Shown piece after piece: positions 14,701-22,246 of a stretch of DNA of 32,254 nt. The notes under the pieces were generated by a model. The model made no database searches. It was not told the DNA's origin and saw only the letters and a program-made list of their open reading frames with translations. The first letter of the stretch is position 1, and every line of letters begins with the position of its first letter. The translations under genes and the position numbers were made by a program. The stretch is from Legionellaceae bacterium (GTDB lineage Bacteria; Pseudomonadota; Gammaproteobacteria; Legionellales; Legionellaceae): the NCBI GenBank assembly GCA_030695645.1, contig JAUYQG010000124.1, positions 1-32,254 on the forward strand. The letters run 5' to 3'.

Positions 14701-15491
14701 GTCAACAGGCTCAACAGGTTGATCAGCGCTTTCAACAGAAAATTCAGCAACGCACGGCTCAGATGCTTAGTGTCGCCAATCAAATGATACAGCCATGGAA
14801 AACCTCACCAACACAACAATATCTTGCTAGCTCAGTAAAAGAAGAAGCTGGGAAGGACGGAGCTGCTGTTGGGCCGAATGGTTTACCAATGAGTGATGCT
14901 GCGACTCAACCGGTGGCTGCGGGTACACCACTAGTTCGTATGGGTGACGTATTGTTTGCGGTTATCGATACGTCAGTAAATACAGACGAACCAGGGCCTA
15001 TTCTTGCAACCATCGTTACGGGTACGTTAAAAGGTGGCAAACTAATCGGTACGTTTAATTTGCCAGGTAATGCCGATAAAATGGTGATTTCTTTTAATTC
15101 GTTATCGATGCCAGGTGCTCCAAAAACATTGTCAATAAGCGCGTTTGCGATTGATCCCAACACGGCACGGACGGCTCTATCAAGTCAAACGGATCATCAT
15201 TATTTGATGCGTTATGGCTCCTTATTTGCATCAACGTTCTTAGAGGGCTTTGGTAATGCGTTTCAGTCCGCAAATACAACGATCTCTGTAGGTGGTACAG
15301 GTGGTCAAACGAATACAACAGTACAAAATGGTATTGGTCGTTCAACACTTGAAAATGCTGTTATTGGGTTAGCAACAGTAGGTAAAGCCTGGGGACAAGT
15401 TGCCCAACAAAATATGTCCAGACCAACAACAGTACAAGTGTATTCCGGAACTGCGGTTGGTGTTCTGTTTACACAGGATTTGACAACGTAA
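11799..15491 (+). CDS. icmE: IcmE/DotG, VirB10/TrbI-like core protein with expanded repeats
   Basis: DotG spans the envelope and forms the central channel region of the Dot/Icm core. The 1230 residues exceed the L. pneumophila 1048. One membrane helix lies at about 19-38. From about residue 168 to 910 there are tandem decapeptide repeats of the form AGF(S/T)xxELKx. These are interrupted by seven longer modules with two Cys separated by exactly 23 residues (C-x23-C) and a GVSAxxI core. A Gln-rich coiled-coil segment follows, then the TrbI/VirB10-type C-terminal domain from about 1044 (MGDVLFAVIDTSVNTDEPGP). Bases 13123-13572 and 13573-14022 are an in-frame 450-base tandem duplication. The extra length therefore comes from the repeat region, while the ends are conserved. 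Confidence 0.95.
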   Translation: MAGKKENIKALFSNTRSRIIIVFTVIMILATVVIGFVKFNKSMGPLGGSSGAATSPGGIKSIPGALDQTAQYSALQSQQNTEQAEQAVAKGTSSIPTIIRSQAFGEGVESVGATGGQGSVGFVTLARDNITGPQSTLWFQNLKDTFCSKESIDKAVNQNNASMSDLRLACTCEQLKNAGYNLVDLKSICECSELRIIGFGIRQFKAAGFPADELRACGFVACEEHAAGFTAIEMKNAGYSDGELKGAGFTDRDIALAGGLPDGVSIQDVQNAGCTVENLKRLRASGVTAAAIRRISGCTAAQLMAAGFNASELKNAGFSAAELKDAGFTAEQLKAAGYNARDLLNAGFTPDQLSATGFSEADISAAEAMLPIGFTSKDVSAAGCSPEALKRERLAGVSAAMIKKNAHCTAEQLRQGGFTTNDLQRAGFSPTELAGVDGLSDSEIRAAGCDVEKIKVLAAKGVSAKRIHDMNGCGADVLKQAGFDSDSLLDAGFSPKELIAAGFATEAFDDEALRKVGCDPAKLKALFAQGVSAKRIHAVNGCSAAALKQAGFDAASLMKAGFTPSELLAAGFTPNDLAKASASLASQSLEDGEIRAAGCDVEKIKVLAAKGISAKRIHDLNGCGADVLKKAGFDAKSLLDAGFTPQQLLAAGFAQESFDDNALRKVGCDPAKLKALFAQGVSAKRIHDMNGCSADALKKAGFDIKALAEAGFTPTELLAAGFTPDELKKAGLALTPAGIVAAGRTAGCTEASLKAARAMGVSAATIKQTLGCSADALKQAGFSAAELKEAGYTAAELKNAGFSANDLKLAGYSAKDLRAAGFSASELKAAGFDAKSLHDAGFSAESLKEAGFTAEQLKTAGYSASDLKNAGLTADELHKAGYSANDLKDAGFSVVQLKNAKYTADEIAAAGVTSQDSALAGLESVSPLQPEQSNLTTIPSITGNTVSAKDQANLQAENAKHLQEIMKRQQAQQVDQRFQQKIQQRTAQMLSVANQMIQPWKTSPTQQYLASSVKEEAGKDGAAVGPNGLPMSDAATQPVAAGTPLVRMGDVLFAVIDTSVNTDEPGPILATIVTGTLKGGKLIGTFNLPGNADKMVISFNSLSMPGAPKTLSISAFAIDPNTARTALSSQTDHHYLMRYGSLFASTFLEGFGNAFQSANTTISVGGTGGQTNTTVQNGIGRSTLENAVIGLATVGKAWGQVAQQNMSRPTTVQVYSGTAVGVLFTQDLTT
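13123..14022 (+). repeat. 450-bp in-frame tandem duplication inside icmE
   Basis: The block starting GTGAAATTCGTGCGGCTGG at 13123 recurs at 13573, and AAAGTAGGTTGTGATCCTGC at 13341 recurs at 13791; both offsets are 450 bases (150 codons). Several stretches of 50 or more bases differ by only a few substitutions. Each unit holds two Cys-x23-Cys modules. The similarity points to a fairly recent duplication or ongoing homogenisation. Confidence 0.85.
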
Positions 15492-15502
15492 GAGAGTGCG
15501 AC

Positions 15503-16324
15503 ATGAGCGAAAATGACAATGAGCAGTACCTTGATGATGAGTATCACTTTGCAGATGAACCGGAGCCAAGTGATTCCGAGAAAATTGAAGAGGTACCTTC
15601 TTCTCAGGGCACCCCAAAAAAGGACCCAAGCCTTGACACAAAAATCAAGGACGCACAAGACTTCTTTAAACGAAACTCTCCCGCTCGCAATGCACTGATT
15701 GCTGTTGGTATTATCATTGCCCTGTTATTGTTATATAAAATCTCTAGTGGGTTTTTCTCAGGAAGTAAAGACAGCACGAAAATAGTAAAAACTCAGGAAA
15801 CTCGGCAAATCATACCAGCGGCTACTATTGAGCCTACTGCACCAGTTACTATGACTCGGCCAGAGTCTGTAGCTCCTGAACTTACGAATAAATTATCAGC
15901 ATTGGAACAAACTCAGGCCAATATGCAATCACAGTTTGCAACCATCAATAATCAGATCACAGGTTTAAATACTAATTTAAATTCGTTGGCGGAAAAGCTG
16001 AATCAAGTTGCATTGCATGTAGCGCAACTTACTGCAACAGTCGAAAATCAATCGCATCTCATTATGATGGTGACTGAGCGTACAAAATCGAGACCTAAAA
16101 TAATAAAACAAGTTATTTCCAATCCCATGCCGGTATTAAAATATTATGTTCAAGCAGTAATACCTGGTCGTGCATGGTTAATTGCAACAAATGGGTCTAC
16201 GCTTACAGTGAGAGAGGGAACACCATTACCCGGGTATGGGGTTGTAAAGATTATCGACGCTATGCAAGGACGTGTTCTGACCAGCTCCGGGCAAGTAATA
16301 CGATTTAGTCAAGACGATAGCTAG
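15503..16324 (+). CDS. icmG: IcmG/DotF, inner-membrane coiled-coil Dot/Icm protein
   Basis: DotF is an inner-membrane protein associated with the Dot/Icm core and reported to bind some effectors. The 273 residues match the L. pneumophila length (about 269). The acidic cytoplasmic N-terminus (about 1-58) is followed by one membrane helix at about 62-80, a coiled coil at about 125-190 (NKLSALEQTQANMQSQFATI and following heptads) and a compact periplasmic C-terminal domain (YYVQAVIPGRAWLIATNGST). AGAGAG lies before the ATG, 11 bases after icmE. Confidence 0.92.
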   Translation: MSENDNEQYLDDEYHFADEPEPSDSEKIEEVPSSQGTPKKDPSLDTKIKDAQDFFKRNSPARNALIAVGIIIALLLLYKISSGFFSGSKDSTKIVKTQETRQIIPAATIEPTAPVTMTRPESVAPELTNKLSALEQTQANMQSQFATINNQITGLNTNLNSLAEKLNQVALHVAQLTATVENQSHLIMMVTERTKSRPKIIKQVISNPMPVLKYYVQAVIPGRAWLIATNGSTLTVREGTPLPGYGVVKIIDAMQGRVLTSSGQVIRFSQDDS

Positions 16325-16344
16325 AACCTATATGAGAGAGACTC

Positions 16345-16899
16345 ATGGCTGACTTTGGTAGTTTTTTTACTAATGGAAATGTTGATATACTGACTAATCT
16401 AGCAAATTCACTAGTGCCGGTTGAAAAATTAGTGACTGCAGCCGCGTATTTAATGGGTATAGGATTTGCAATAAAAGCAGTGTTTACATTGAAGAGTCAC
16501 GGTGAGCAGCGCAGTAGCTTATCGGGGACTGGTAATATGAAGGAAGCAGTTATTTACATGTTAGTGGCGGGCATGTTACTCTATTTTCCATCGGGCTTTG
16601 ATGCGTTGTTGATGACTACGTTTGGTTCCTCTGATGTATTGGCATATGATCAGAATCCGTATTTAGGTAACATCATAGGCGCTGATAGCGCGGTCGGTAA
16701 CTCGATTACATTGATAATTCAGGTTATTGGCTTGTTTGCTTATGTAAAAGGGTGGGTTATGTTAGCAAGGGGAGCCTCTCAGGGACAATCGGCGGGAGGA
16801 ATGGGAAAGGCATTAATGCACATATTTGGCGGAGTACTCGCAATGAATATTGTTGGTACAATGCAAGTAATAACAAACACGTTGTATGGTACAGGTTGA
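16345..16899 (+). CDS. icmC: IcmC/DotE, polytopic inner-membrane Dot/Icm protein
   Basis: DotE belongs to a family of small polytopic Dot/Icm proteins that also includes DotP/IcmD and DotV. The 184 residues (about 194 in L. pneumophila) have hydrophobic segments at about 27-48, 64-82, 117-138 and 153-172. The conserved sequence VPVEKLVTAAAYLMGIGFAIKAVFTLKSHGE resembles the matching part of IcmD (VGKLITASSYIAGLGFAVSAILKFKQH), supporting both calls. GAGAGA precedes the ATG. A 188-base gap containing a palindrome follows before icmD. Confidence 0.93.
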   Translation: MADFGSFFTNGNVDILTNLANSLVPVEKLVTAAAYLMGIGFAIKAVFTLKSHGEQRSSLSGTGNMKEAVIYMLVAGMLLYFPSGFDALLMTTFGSSDVLAYDQNPYLGNIIGADSAVGNSITLIIQVIGLFAYVKGWVMLARGASQGQSAGGMGKALMHIFGGVLAMNIVGTMQVITNTLYGTG

Positions 16900-16997
16900 G
16901 ATCAAGATTGAGCTTGGATGTTCATTCGAGCACGATGCTGACAGCATTCGTGACTCCGCAGGTTGTGGATATGGTTATACTGAACCCGAAGCAAGCC

Positions 16998-17036
16998 CGT
17001 CATCCAGAGCGCAGTTTTTTTGCGCGAAGGATGACG
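16998..17036. repeat. Palindromic repeat between icmC and icmD
   Basis: CGTCATCC (16998-17005) and GGATGACG (17029-17036) form an 8-bp stem, with an inner GCGCA/TGCGC pair around a T-run. It looks like a REP-type palindrome. The whole 188-base gap contains no convincing coding frame and looks like an insertion into an otherwise tightly packed operon. Confidence 0.55.
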
Positions 17037-17087
17037 TACCTGGGGAGTTACCAGATTTTTCTATTTTTTAATATATGAGGAGCTAAA

Positions 17088-17471
17088 GTGAGAGAGCTAA
17101 TTAAGGTACTGGGAAAAAAAGGGATTCTAACACTAACTTGCTTGCTATTTGCTTTTTTTTCTGGAGGAGCCTTTGCTGAAACGTTAGGTACTATGGCGTC
17201 GACCATCACAAGTACATTTTCTAGTGTCGGTAAGTTAATTACGGCATCGTCTTATATTGCGGGGTTAGGTTTTGCTGTAAGTGCTATTTTAAAATTTAAA
17301 CAGCACAAGGACAATCCACAACAAACTCCAATTGGTCAGCCTATTGGTTTGGTTTTTATAGCAGCAGCTTTATTGTTCCTGCCTTCCATTTTAGAAGCAG
17401 CAGGTGGTACGATTTTTAGTTCTACTCCGAAGACGGCGACTTCAACCGGTACGGAAATAGGCGGCGCGTAG
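17088..17471 (+). CDS. icmD: IcmD/DotP, small inner-membrane Dot/Icm protein
   Basis: The 127 residues (about 132 in L. pneumophila) start at a GTG at 17088, preceded by a strong AGGAG 5 bases upstream. A signal peptide is expected (LTLTCLLFAFFSGGAFA, cleavage near residue 30). Two hydrophobic segments at about 50-66 and 84-103 follow, the first in the family motif VGKLITASSYIAGLGFAVSAI shared with IcmC. The gene precedes icmJ by 5 bases. Its exact function in the machine is not well defined in any species. Confidence 0.9.
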   Translation: MRELIKVLGKKGILTLTCLLFAFFSGGAFAETLGTMASTITSTFSSVGKLITASSYIAGLGFAVSAILKFKQHKDNPQQTPIGQPIGLVFIAAALLFLPSILEAAGGTIFSSTPKTATSTGTEIGGA

Positions 17472-17476
17472 TCAGC

Positions 17477-18109
17477 ATGATGGACAACGAAACAAAGGCA
17501 CCTGAGTTAAAGTTAATGGCTACGCCAGGTGCCTGGCGTCTTTATTCTGCTAGACAGTCTGATCCTCGTTTTCAGCTATATGAGAAGCGAGTTTTTCAAC
17601 GTGATCGATATACCTGTCAATTTTGTGGGTTTCAGGCTCGTTTATATCAAGATATTGTTAATAGTGATGGGAATTATAATAACAATCGTCTTGAGAACTT
17701 GGTAACGGCATGTTGTTTCTGTTCACAATGTTTTTTCATCGAATCCGTTGGCGTAGGTGGATATGGCGGGGGTACTCTTATTTATTTACCTGAGGTAACG
17801 CAAGCTGAACTCAACAGTCTTTGTCATGTATTGTTTTGTGCCATCACAAATGATACGGGCTATAAATCCAGTGCTCAAACGATCTATCTAGGCTTTAAAG
17901 TACGCTCGCAACAAGTGGAAGACAAATTTGGTGAGGGAACGAGTGATCCTGCCATATTTGGTCATTTACTTATTGACTCTGTTCCGATTGCCGATGATCT
18001 ACTGAAGAAAATTTTCAAAGGTATTCGTTTGCTGCCATCGAGAGCTAAATTTCGAAAACAAATTGAGGGCTGGGCTGCGAGTGCTCTTGAGGAAATTGCA
18101 GAAAAGTAG
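17477..18109 (+). CDS. icmJ: IcmJ/DotN, zinc-binding coupling-complex subunit
   Basis: DotN binds the C-terminal part of DotL in the coupling complex and has an HNH-like zinc fold in the L. pneumophila structure. The 210 residues (208 in Legionella) contain a CxxC pair at C47 and C50 (RYTCQFCGF) and a second Cys cluster at 79-85 (CCFCSQC), enough ligands for one zinc site. The loop NNNRLENLVTACC resembles HNH proteins, but the catalytic His pattern is absent, as in DotN. Two ATGs in tandem at the start leave a one-residue uncertainty. It ends eight bases before the target duplication of a MITE-like element. Confidence 0.94.
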   Translation: MMDNETKAPELKLMATPGAWRLYSARQSDPRFQLYEKRVFQRDRYTCQFCGFQARLYQDIVNSDGNYNNNRLENLVTACCFCSQCFFIESVGVGGYGGGTLIYLPEVTQAELNSLCHVLFCAITNDTGYKSSAQTIYLGFKVRSQQVEDKFGEGTSDPAIFGHLLIDSVPIADDLLKKIFKGIRLLPSRAKFRKQIEGWAASALEEIAEK

Positions 18110-18116
18110 GCTCTGC

Positions 18117-18352
18117 TGTAGTTTTGGACTTTGGACAAAACTGCATGCAAAAAAACGCATGCAATTCCGTCCAAATAATTTCAGATCTGTGAAATTTACA
18201 GACATATATTACTAGGTGAAATCAATCTATTTTATGAAAACAGTTGCATATAGTGTAATTAATGAACTGGTTGAGAGTAATGGATCTCAAGTTCTTGGAC
18301 AGAAAGACATGAGGCTTTTTTCATGTCTTTTTGTCCAAAGTCCAATGTAGTT
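18117..18352. mobile_element. MITE-like element copy 1, between icmJ and icmB
   Basis: The element spans 18124-18345 (222 bp). It has 13-base terminal inverted repeats (TTGGACTTTGGAC at 18124-18136 and GTCCAAAGTCCAA at 18333-18345). The 7-base direct repeat TGTAGTT borders it (18117-18123 and 18346-18352). Each end forms a hairpin. A second copy lies at 21992-22198 and lacks about 16 internal bases. Short frames inside are not conserved between copies (a one-base length change at the ATG-led frame), so it is probably non-coding and mobilised by a transposase elsewhere. Confidence 0.85.
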
Positions 18353-18395
18353 GAGAAACAAAAATTGTCAACACACCATAATGGAGAGATATACG

Positions 18396-21300
18396 ATGTC
18401 GACATTTACAGAGTCTTTTCTTGAAGGCGTAGACACGTTTTTTGCTTGGTTGAGTACATCGCTAAAGCAAACAACAGAATCATACTGTGAACTTGAAACA
18501 GCGGATAGTCCTACGGTTCTTGTGAATCATGATGGGTCGTTACTTTCCGTTATCAGCATAGAAGGTGTCACTTCATTAGTTGGTGCGGATGAATTTACGA
18601 GGTTAGTCGAGGGCCTAGCAAATGCATTTCAAGGTGCAATGGGGCGCTCAGGGCATGCTTTGCAAGTGTACTTTAGTCATGATAAGCAAAACATTCAGAA
18701 AGTTATTCGTGATATTTATGCGCCTGCGATAGTCACTGCAGAACGACTTAACTTAAATCTACAAGATTTGTTTGAAGAGCGTGTTAATTATTTGTCTCGA
18801 TATTGCTCGGAAGAACGCCTTTATTTTGTTTTAATCACACGACCGTTTAATTTACCTTCTGATCAGTTGAAAACTGCCTTTAAAACAAAGATAAAAACGA
18901 TTCGAGAAGAAAAAATCCCCCCATTTAAAAACTCTCAAGCCATATTTGCAGCCATTTCAGAGTTAAGAGACACGCACAATGCTTATGTTCGATCGGTATT
19001 AAATGATGTTGATACACTTAACATTATTGCTAGGCAGTTAAATGTTCATGATGCGGTACACGCTATTCGTATGACAGCGGATCCTGATTTCACTGCTGAC
19101 GATTGGCGTGCTAGTTTGCCAGGTGATCCTTTGACTGTGCGCGAAGTGAATGATTTCGAAGGTGATGCGTCGGATTTGTTATGGCCGTCTTTGGCCAAAC
19201 AAGTGATTCCACGTGATGGAGAGACGTTGGATAGACGGACGGTTCTGGTTGGTAATAAAATTTACTCGTCAACTTACATTGATTTATTTCCTAAAGATGT
19301 TAGGCCATTTACTCAGTTATTCACACGTATTTTACCTACGCATGTGCCATGGCGCATTTCATTTCTTATTGAAAGTGAGGCCTTAAACACCATTCGACTA
19401 AAGGGATTGTTAGCATCGGTTCTAAGCTTTTCTTCCCCACAGAATCGTTTGATCAGTGATGCGGTTAATTTATTGAAATTTGTTAGTCTTAACACAGATG
19501 AATCGATTGTTCGCTTACGCGTGGTTGCAACAACTTGGGCGCCCGAGGGTGATCTTCCGCTGCTTAGACGGCGTGGTTCTGAGCTTGTGAAGGCAATTCA
19601 GGGCTGGGGTAGTACTGATGTTTCTGAAATTTGCGGCGATCCCTTTGCCGGTTTTGCTGCTAGCATGTTAGCTACAACGACGAATAGTCCAGCTGTAGCA
19701 ACCATGGCTCCACTCTCGCAAGTTATTTCCATGTTGCCAATTACGAGACCTGCGTCACCGTGGGCGGTTGGTGCTTTATTGTTTCGTTCTCCGGATGGTA
19801 AATTATGGCCATTTCAACCCGGTTCATCTCAGCAAACCACTTGGATTGATTTGGTTTATGCACGTCCTGGTTCTGGTAAATCAGTTTTATCAAGTGCTCA
19901 AAACTTAGCACTTTGTTTGTCCGCTGGTTTAAGTCGATTACCACGAATTGCTATTATTGATATCGGTCCATCAAGTAGTGGTTTGATCTCGTTGCTTAAA
20001 GAGGCATTACCAACAAGCAGTCGCCATTTGGTGGCCTACTTTCGCTTGCGTATGACACCGGAGTACTCCATTAATCCGTTTGATACGCAACTGGGATGCC
20101 GCGCTCCCACAGCAAACGAACGTTCGTTCTTGGTTAATTTTTTGACTTTATTAACGACACCCTTGGGAGCAGCAAAACCCTATGATGGTATGCCGGATCT
20201 TGTTGGTATGGTCGTGGATGAGTTATATAAAAGCACTTCAGATGAGGGTAAACCAACCCCTTATTCACCTGGTGTTGAAGAGTTTATTGACACTATTTTA
20301 GAAGAAATTGGCTTTGTACGGGATTCAAAATCGACATGGTGGGAAGTAACTGATGCGCTGTATTCGGCGGGTTTCATTCATGAAGCTATGCTGGCACAAC
20401 GTTATGCTATGCCATTACTCGCCGATGCGGCATCGATTTGTAGAACACCATCCGTAGAGGATTTGTACGAAAAAGTAACTGCCCCAACCGGTGAGTCGTT
20501 AATTAACTCATTTTCGAGAATGGTTTCTGGCGCTGTACGAGAATATCCAATTTTATCACGGGTTACTGCCTTTGATATTGGTGATGCGCGTGTTGTCTCT
20601 CTTGATCTGGATGAAGTCGCTAAGAGTGGTGGTGATGCCGCTGATCGCCAAACATCCGTCATGTATATGCTGGCGCGTTATATTCTTGCTCGTCATTATT
20701 ATTTGACGGAGGAAAGCATGAACAACGTACCAGAGCAATATCGGCCTTATCACAAAAAACGTGTCACGGAGATTCGTGAAGATCCCAAACGTATTATTTA
20801 TGATGAGTTTCATCGCACTGCAAAATCAGCTGCTGTACGTGAACAAGTGATTGTGGATATGCGTGAAGGTAGAAAATGGAATGTACAAATTTCATTATTG
20901 TCCCAGTCTATCGATGATTTTGATTCGGTCATGGTAGATTTTGCTACGTCAATTTATATTATGGATGCGGGTCCCGCACAAACGATTGATAAGACATGTC
21001 AAATTTTTGGTTTATCCGACACAGCAAAAACAGCATTAAGAACGCGCGTTCATGGTCCAAGACATGGTGGTGCGACTTTCTTAGCACAATTTGCAACGAA
21101 AAATGGTATTAACATACAATTGTTAACCCTCACTTTGGGCCCTATTGAACTGTGGGCATTTAGTACGACAGCAGAAGATGCTGCGGTTCGTAACCAATTA
21201 TATCGTCAAATTGGGCCATCAGAAGCCAGGAGATTCTTAGCCAATCTATACCCAAATGGATCGGTTTCTAAAGAAATAACAGAACGCTTGAATACTATGA

Positions 21301-21431
21301 AAGCTGAAGGTGGTTTTATTGAAGAAGATGCCAAACTCAGTGTTGTTGAAGAATTGGTTAATGATATTCTTAAAGCCTATTCTAGAGATCCTAACAGTAA
21401 AAGTTTATTGTTAGTTGGAGATAAAACGTAG
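18396..21431 (+). CDS. icmB: IcmB/DotO, VirB4-like ATPase
   Basis: DotO is the inner-membrane-associated VirB4-like ATPase that, with DotB, powers assembly and transport of the Dot/Icm system. The 1011 residues match the L. pneumophila 1009. Walker A YARPGSGKS has G492-S496, and Walker B IIYDEFHRT has D803-E804. The conserved INPFDTQLGCRAPTANER and the RKWNVQISLLSQSIDDFDS block are present. I chose the ATG at 18396 because GGAGAG lies 8 bases upstream and the length then fits. An in-frame TTG at 18351 would start inside the target duplication of the upstream MITE. It is the last recognised dot/icm gene here; icmF, which follows icmB in L. pneumophila, is absent. Confidence 0.96.
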   Translation: MSTFTESFLEGVDTFFAWLSTSLKQTTESYCELETADSPTVLVNHDGSLLSVISIEGVTSLVGADEFTRLVEGLANAFQGAMGRSGHALQVYFSHDKQNIQKVIRDIYAPAIVTAERLNLNLQDLFEERVNYLSRYCSEERLYFVLITRPFNLPSDQLKTAFKTKIKTIREEKIPPFKNSQAIFAAISELRDTHNAYVRSVLNDVDTLNIIARQLNVHDAVHAIRMTADPDFTADDWRASLPGDPLTVREVNDFEGDASDLLWPSLAKQVIPRDGETLDRRTVLVGNKIYSSTYIDLFPKDVRPFTQLFTRILPTHVPWRISFLIESEALNTIRLKGLLASVLSFSSPQNRLISDAVNLLKFVSLNTDESIVRLRVVATTWAPEGDLPLLRRRGSELVKAIQGWGSTDVSEICGDPFAGFAASMLATTTNSPAVATMAPLSQVISMLPITRPASPWAVGALLFRSPDGKLWPFQPGSSQQTTWIDLVYARPGSGKSVLSSAQNLALCLSAGLSRLPRIAIIDIGPSSSGLISLLKEALPTSSRHLVAYFRLRMTPEYSINPFDTQLGCRAPTANERSFLVNFLTLLTTPLGAAKPYDGMPDLVGMVVDELYKSTSDEGKPTPYSPGVEEFIDTILEEIGFVRDSKSTWWEVTDALYSAGFIHEAMLAQRYAMPLLADAASICRTPSVEDLYEKVTAPTGESLINSFSRMVSGAVREYPILSRVTAFDIGDARVVSLDLDEVAKSGGDAADRQTSVMYMLARYILARHYYLTEESMNNVPEQYRPYHKKRVTEIREDPKRIIYDEFHRTAKSAAVREQVIVDMREGRKWNVQISLLSQSIDDFDSVMVDFATSIYIMDAGPAQTIDKTCQIFGLSDTAKTALRTRVHGPRHGGATFLAQFATKNGINIQLLTLTLGPIELWAFSTTAEDAAVRNQLYRQIGPSEARRFLANLYPNGSVSKEITERLNTMKAEGGFIEEDAKLSVVEELVNDILKAYSRDPNSKSLLLVGDKT

Positions 21432-21472
21432 TACATGGGCCGTCTAATTTTGGCCGGTTGAAACAAAGAAAA

Positions 21473-21537
21473 CCGAACCGAGACCGTTAGGGAGCGGAAC
21501 CCTTTAGAATTTCCGCTCCCTAACGGTCTCGGTTCGG
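21473..21537. repeat. Long perfect hairpin downstream of icmB
   Basis: Two exact 26-base arms (21473-21498 and 21512-21537, core ACCGAGACCGTTAGGGAGC as part of the left arm region) enclose about 13 bases. It lies 42 bases after the icmB stop and could end or stabilise the operon message, but no T-run follows it. It may equally be a dispersed palindromic repeat. Confidence 0.7.
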
Positions 21538-21597
21538 ATGCGCATTAAATGAATATCTGTACTTAGCCAGCAATTCCTGGACGACACGCATTAGAAT

Positions 21598-21686
21598 GTA
21601 GAGTGGGCATAGGAGAGAGAGTGACGTGTCCACCAATGAGCTTCGAACCTGGTGGGCACGTCGTTGCACTCCTTTGCCCACCCTAT
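21598..21686. repeat. Degenerate copy of the GTAGGGTGGGC palindrome family
   Basis: Left arm 21598-21634 and right arm 21651-21686 (ending TTTGCCCACCCTAT) resemble the inner palindrome at 2295-2378 with several substitutions. Just upstream, around 21570, CAGCAATTCCTGG resembles the outer arm of that element. This suggests a decayed copy of the same composite. Confidence 0.65.
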
Positions 21687-21714
21687 ACCGTGCCTCCCAA
21701 AGAACGTCTTCCTT

Positions 21715-21867
21715 ATCCCCTTCTCCCCGAACACGGGGAGAAGGTGCCCACAGGGCGGATGAGGGGCTCTCTCGACAGAGGCGCTCTTTTCCGATGTTTG
21801 CCGTACATGGCTGGCCGACTCGCAATGACGAAATCATCACACTATGTGACAACCGGATAGGCAGGAA
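21715..21867. repeat. Repeat cluster: CCCCTTCTCCCCG palindrome and 47-base repeat
   Basis: CCCCTTCTCCCCG (about 21717-21729) pairs with CGGGGAGAAGG (21734-21744), a REP-like palindrome. Further on, 21821-21867 is identical over 47 bases to 4808-4854 near icmQ. No gene is supported in the stretch 21432-22246; it is composed of repeats and a MITE-like element, plus about 125 AT-rich bases (21868-21990) in which I see no clear feature other than the TATAAT at their end. Confidence 0.65.
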
Positions 21868-21984
21868 TTTTTATACCACATTGTGTCCACAGAGTAGCCG
21901 CATGCCACACAGCAATTAAAACCCTTACCGATCAATTTATACAACAAAAACACAAAAAGAATACACTTGTCAGCTAATATTTGC

Positions 21985-22205
21985 TATAATGTTGGACTTT
22001 GGACGGAATTGCATGCAAAAAACGCATGCAATTCCGTCCAAATAATTTCACAGACATCTATTATTGGGTGGAATCGATCTATTTTATGAAAACAGTTGCA
22101 TCTAGTGTAATTAATGAACTGGTTGAGAGTAATAGATCTCAAGTTTCTTGGACAGAAAGACATGAGGCCTTTTTCATGTCTTTCTGTCCAAAGTCCAATA
22201 TAATA
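21985..22205. mobile_element. MITE-like element copy 2, upstream of the giant gene
   Basis: The element spans 21992-22198 (207 bp) with the same TTGGACTTTGGAC / GTCCAAAGTCCAA termini as copy 1. It is bordered by TATAATG (21985-21991) and TATAATA (22199-22205), a 7-base target duplication with one difference. Both end hairpins are perfect here, with 18-base stems: TTGGACGGAATTGCATGC at the left end, TTGGACAGAAAGACATGA at the right end. The insertion duplicated a TATAAT hexamer, so the promoter of the downstream gene was probably remodelled. Confidence 0.85.
22199..22204 (+). promoter_or_regulatory. Probable -10 box of the giant SecA-like gene
   Basis: A perfect TATAAT lies 43 bases before the ATG at 22247 and forms part of the right target duplication of the MITE-like element. 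The matching hexamer on the left side (21985-21990) is preceded by TGC, giving an extended -10 (TGCTATAAT) that the insertion separated from the gene. With the insertion, any -35 contact for the right hexamer falls inside the MITE, where only weak candidates are seen. Confidence 0.45.
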
Positions 22206-22246
22206 CAGTCTTACAAAAAACGAGAACGCTCCTAAATGAGGCCGAG

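Noticed and set aside
18351-18395. TTG at 18351 as the start of icmB
   Set aside because: It falls inside the target duplication of the MITE-like element and lacks a good ribosome binding site, whereas the ATG at 18396 has GGAGAG and gives the family length.
21473-21537. Intrinsic terminator for the Dot/Icm operon
   Set aside because: The stem is long and perfect but no T-run follows, so I list it as a palindromic repeat with only a possible role in termination.
21999-22235. A 78-codon plus-strand frame across MITE copy 2
   Set aside because: The copy at 18124-18345 has a one-base difference that shifts the frame, and the frame reads through the hairpin arms. The lack of conservation argues against coding.
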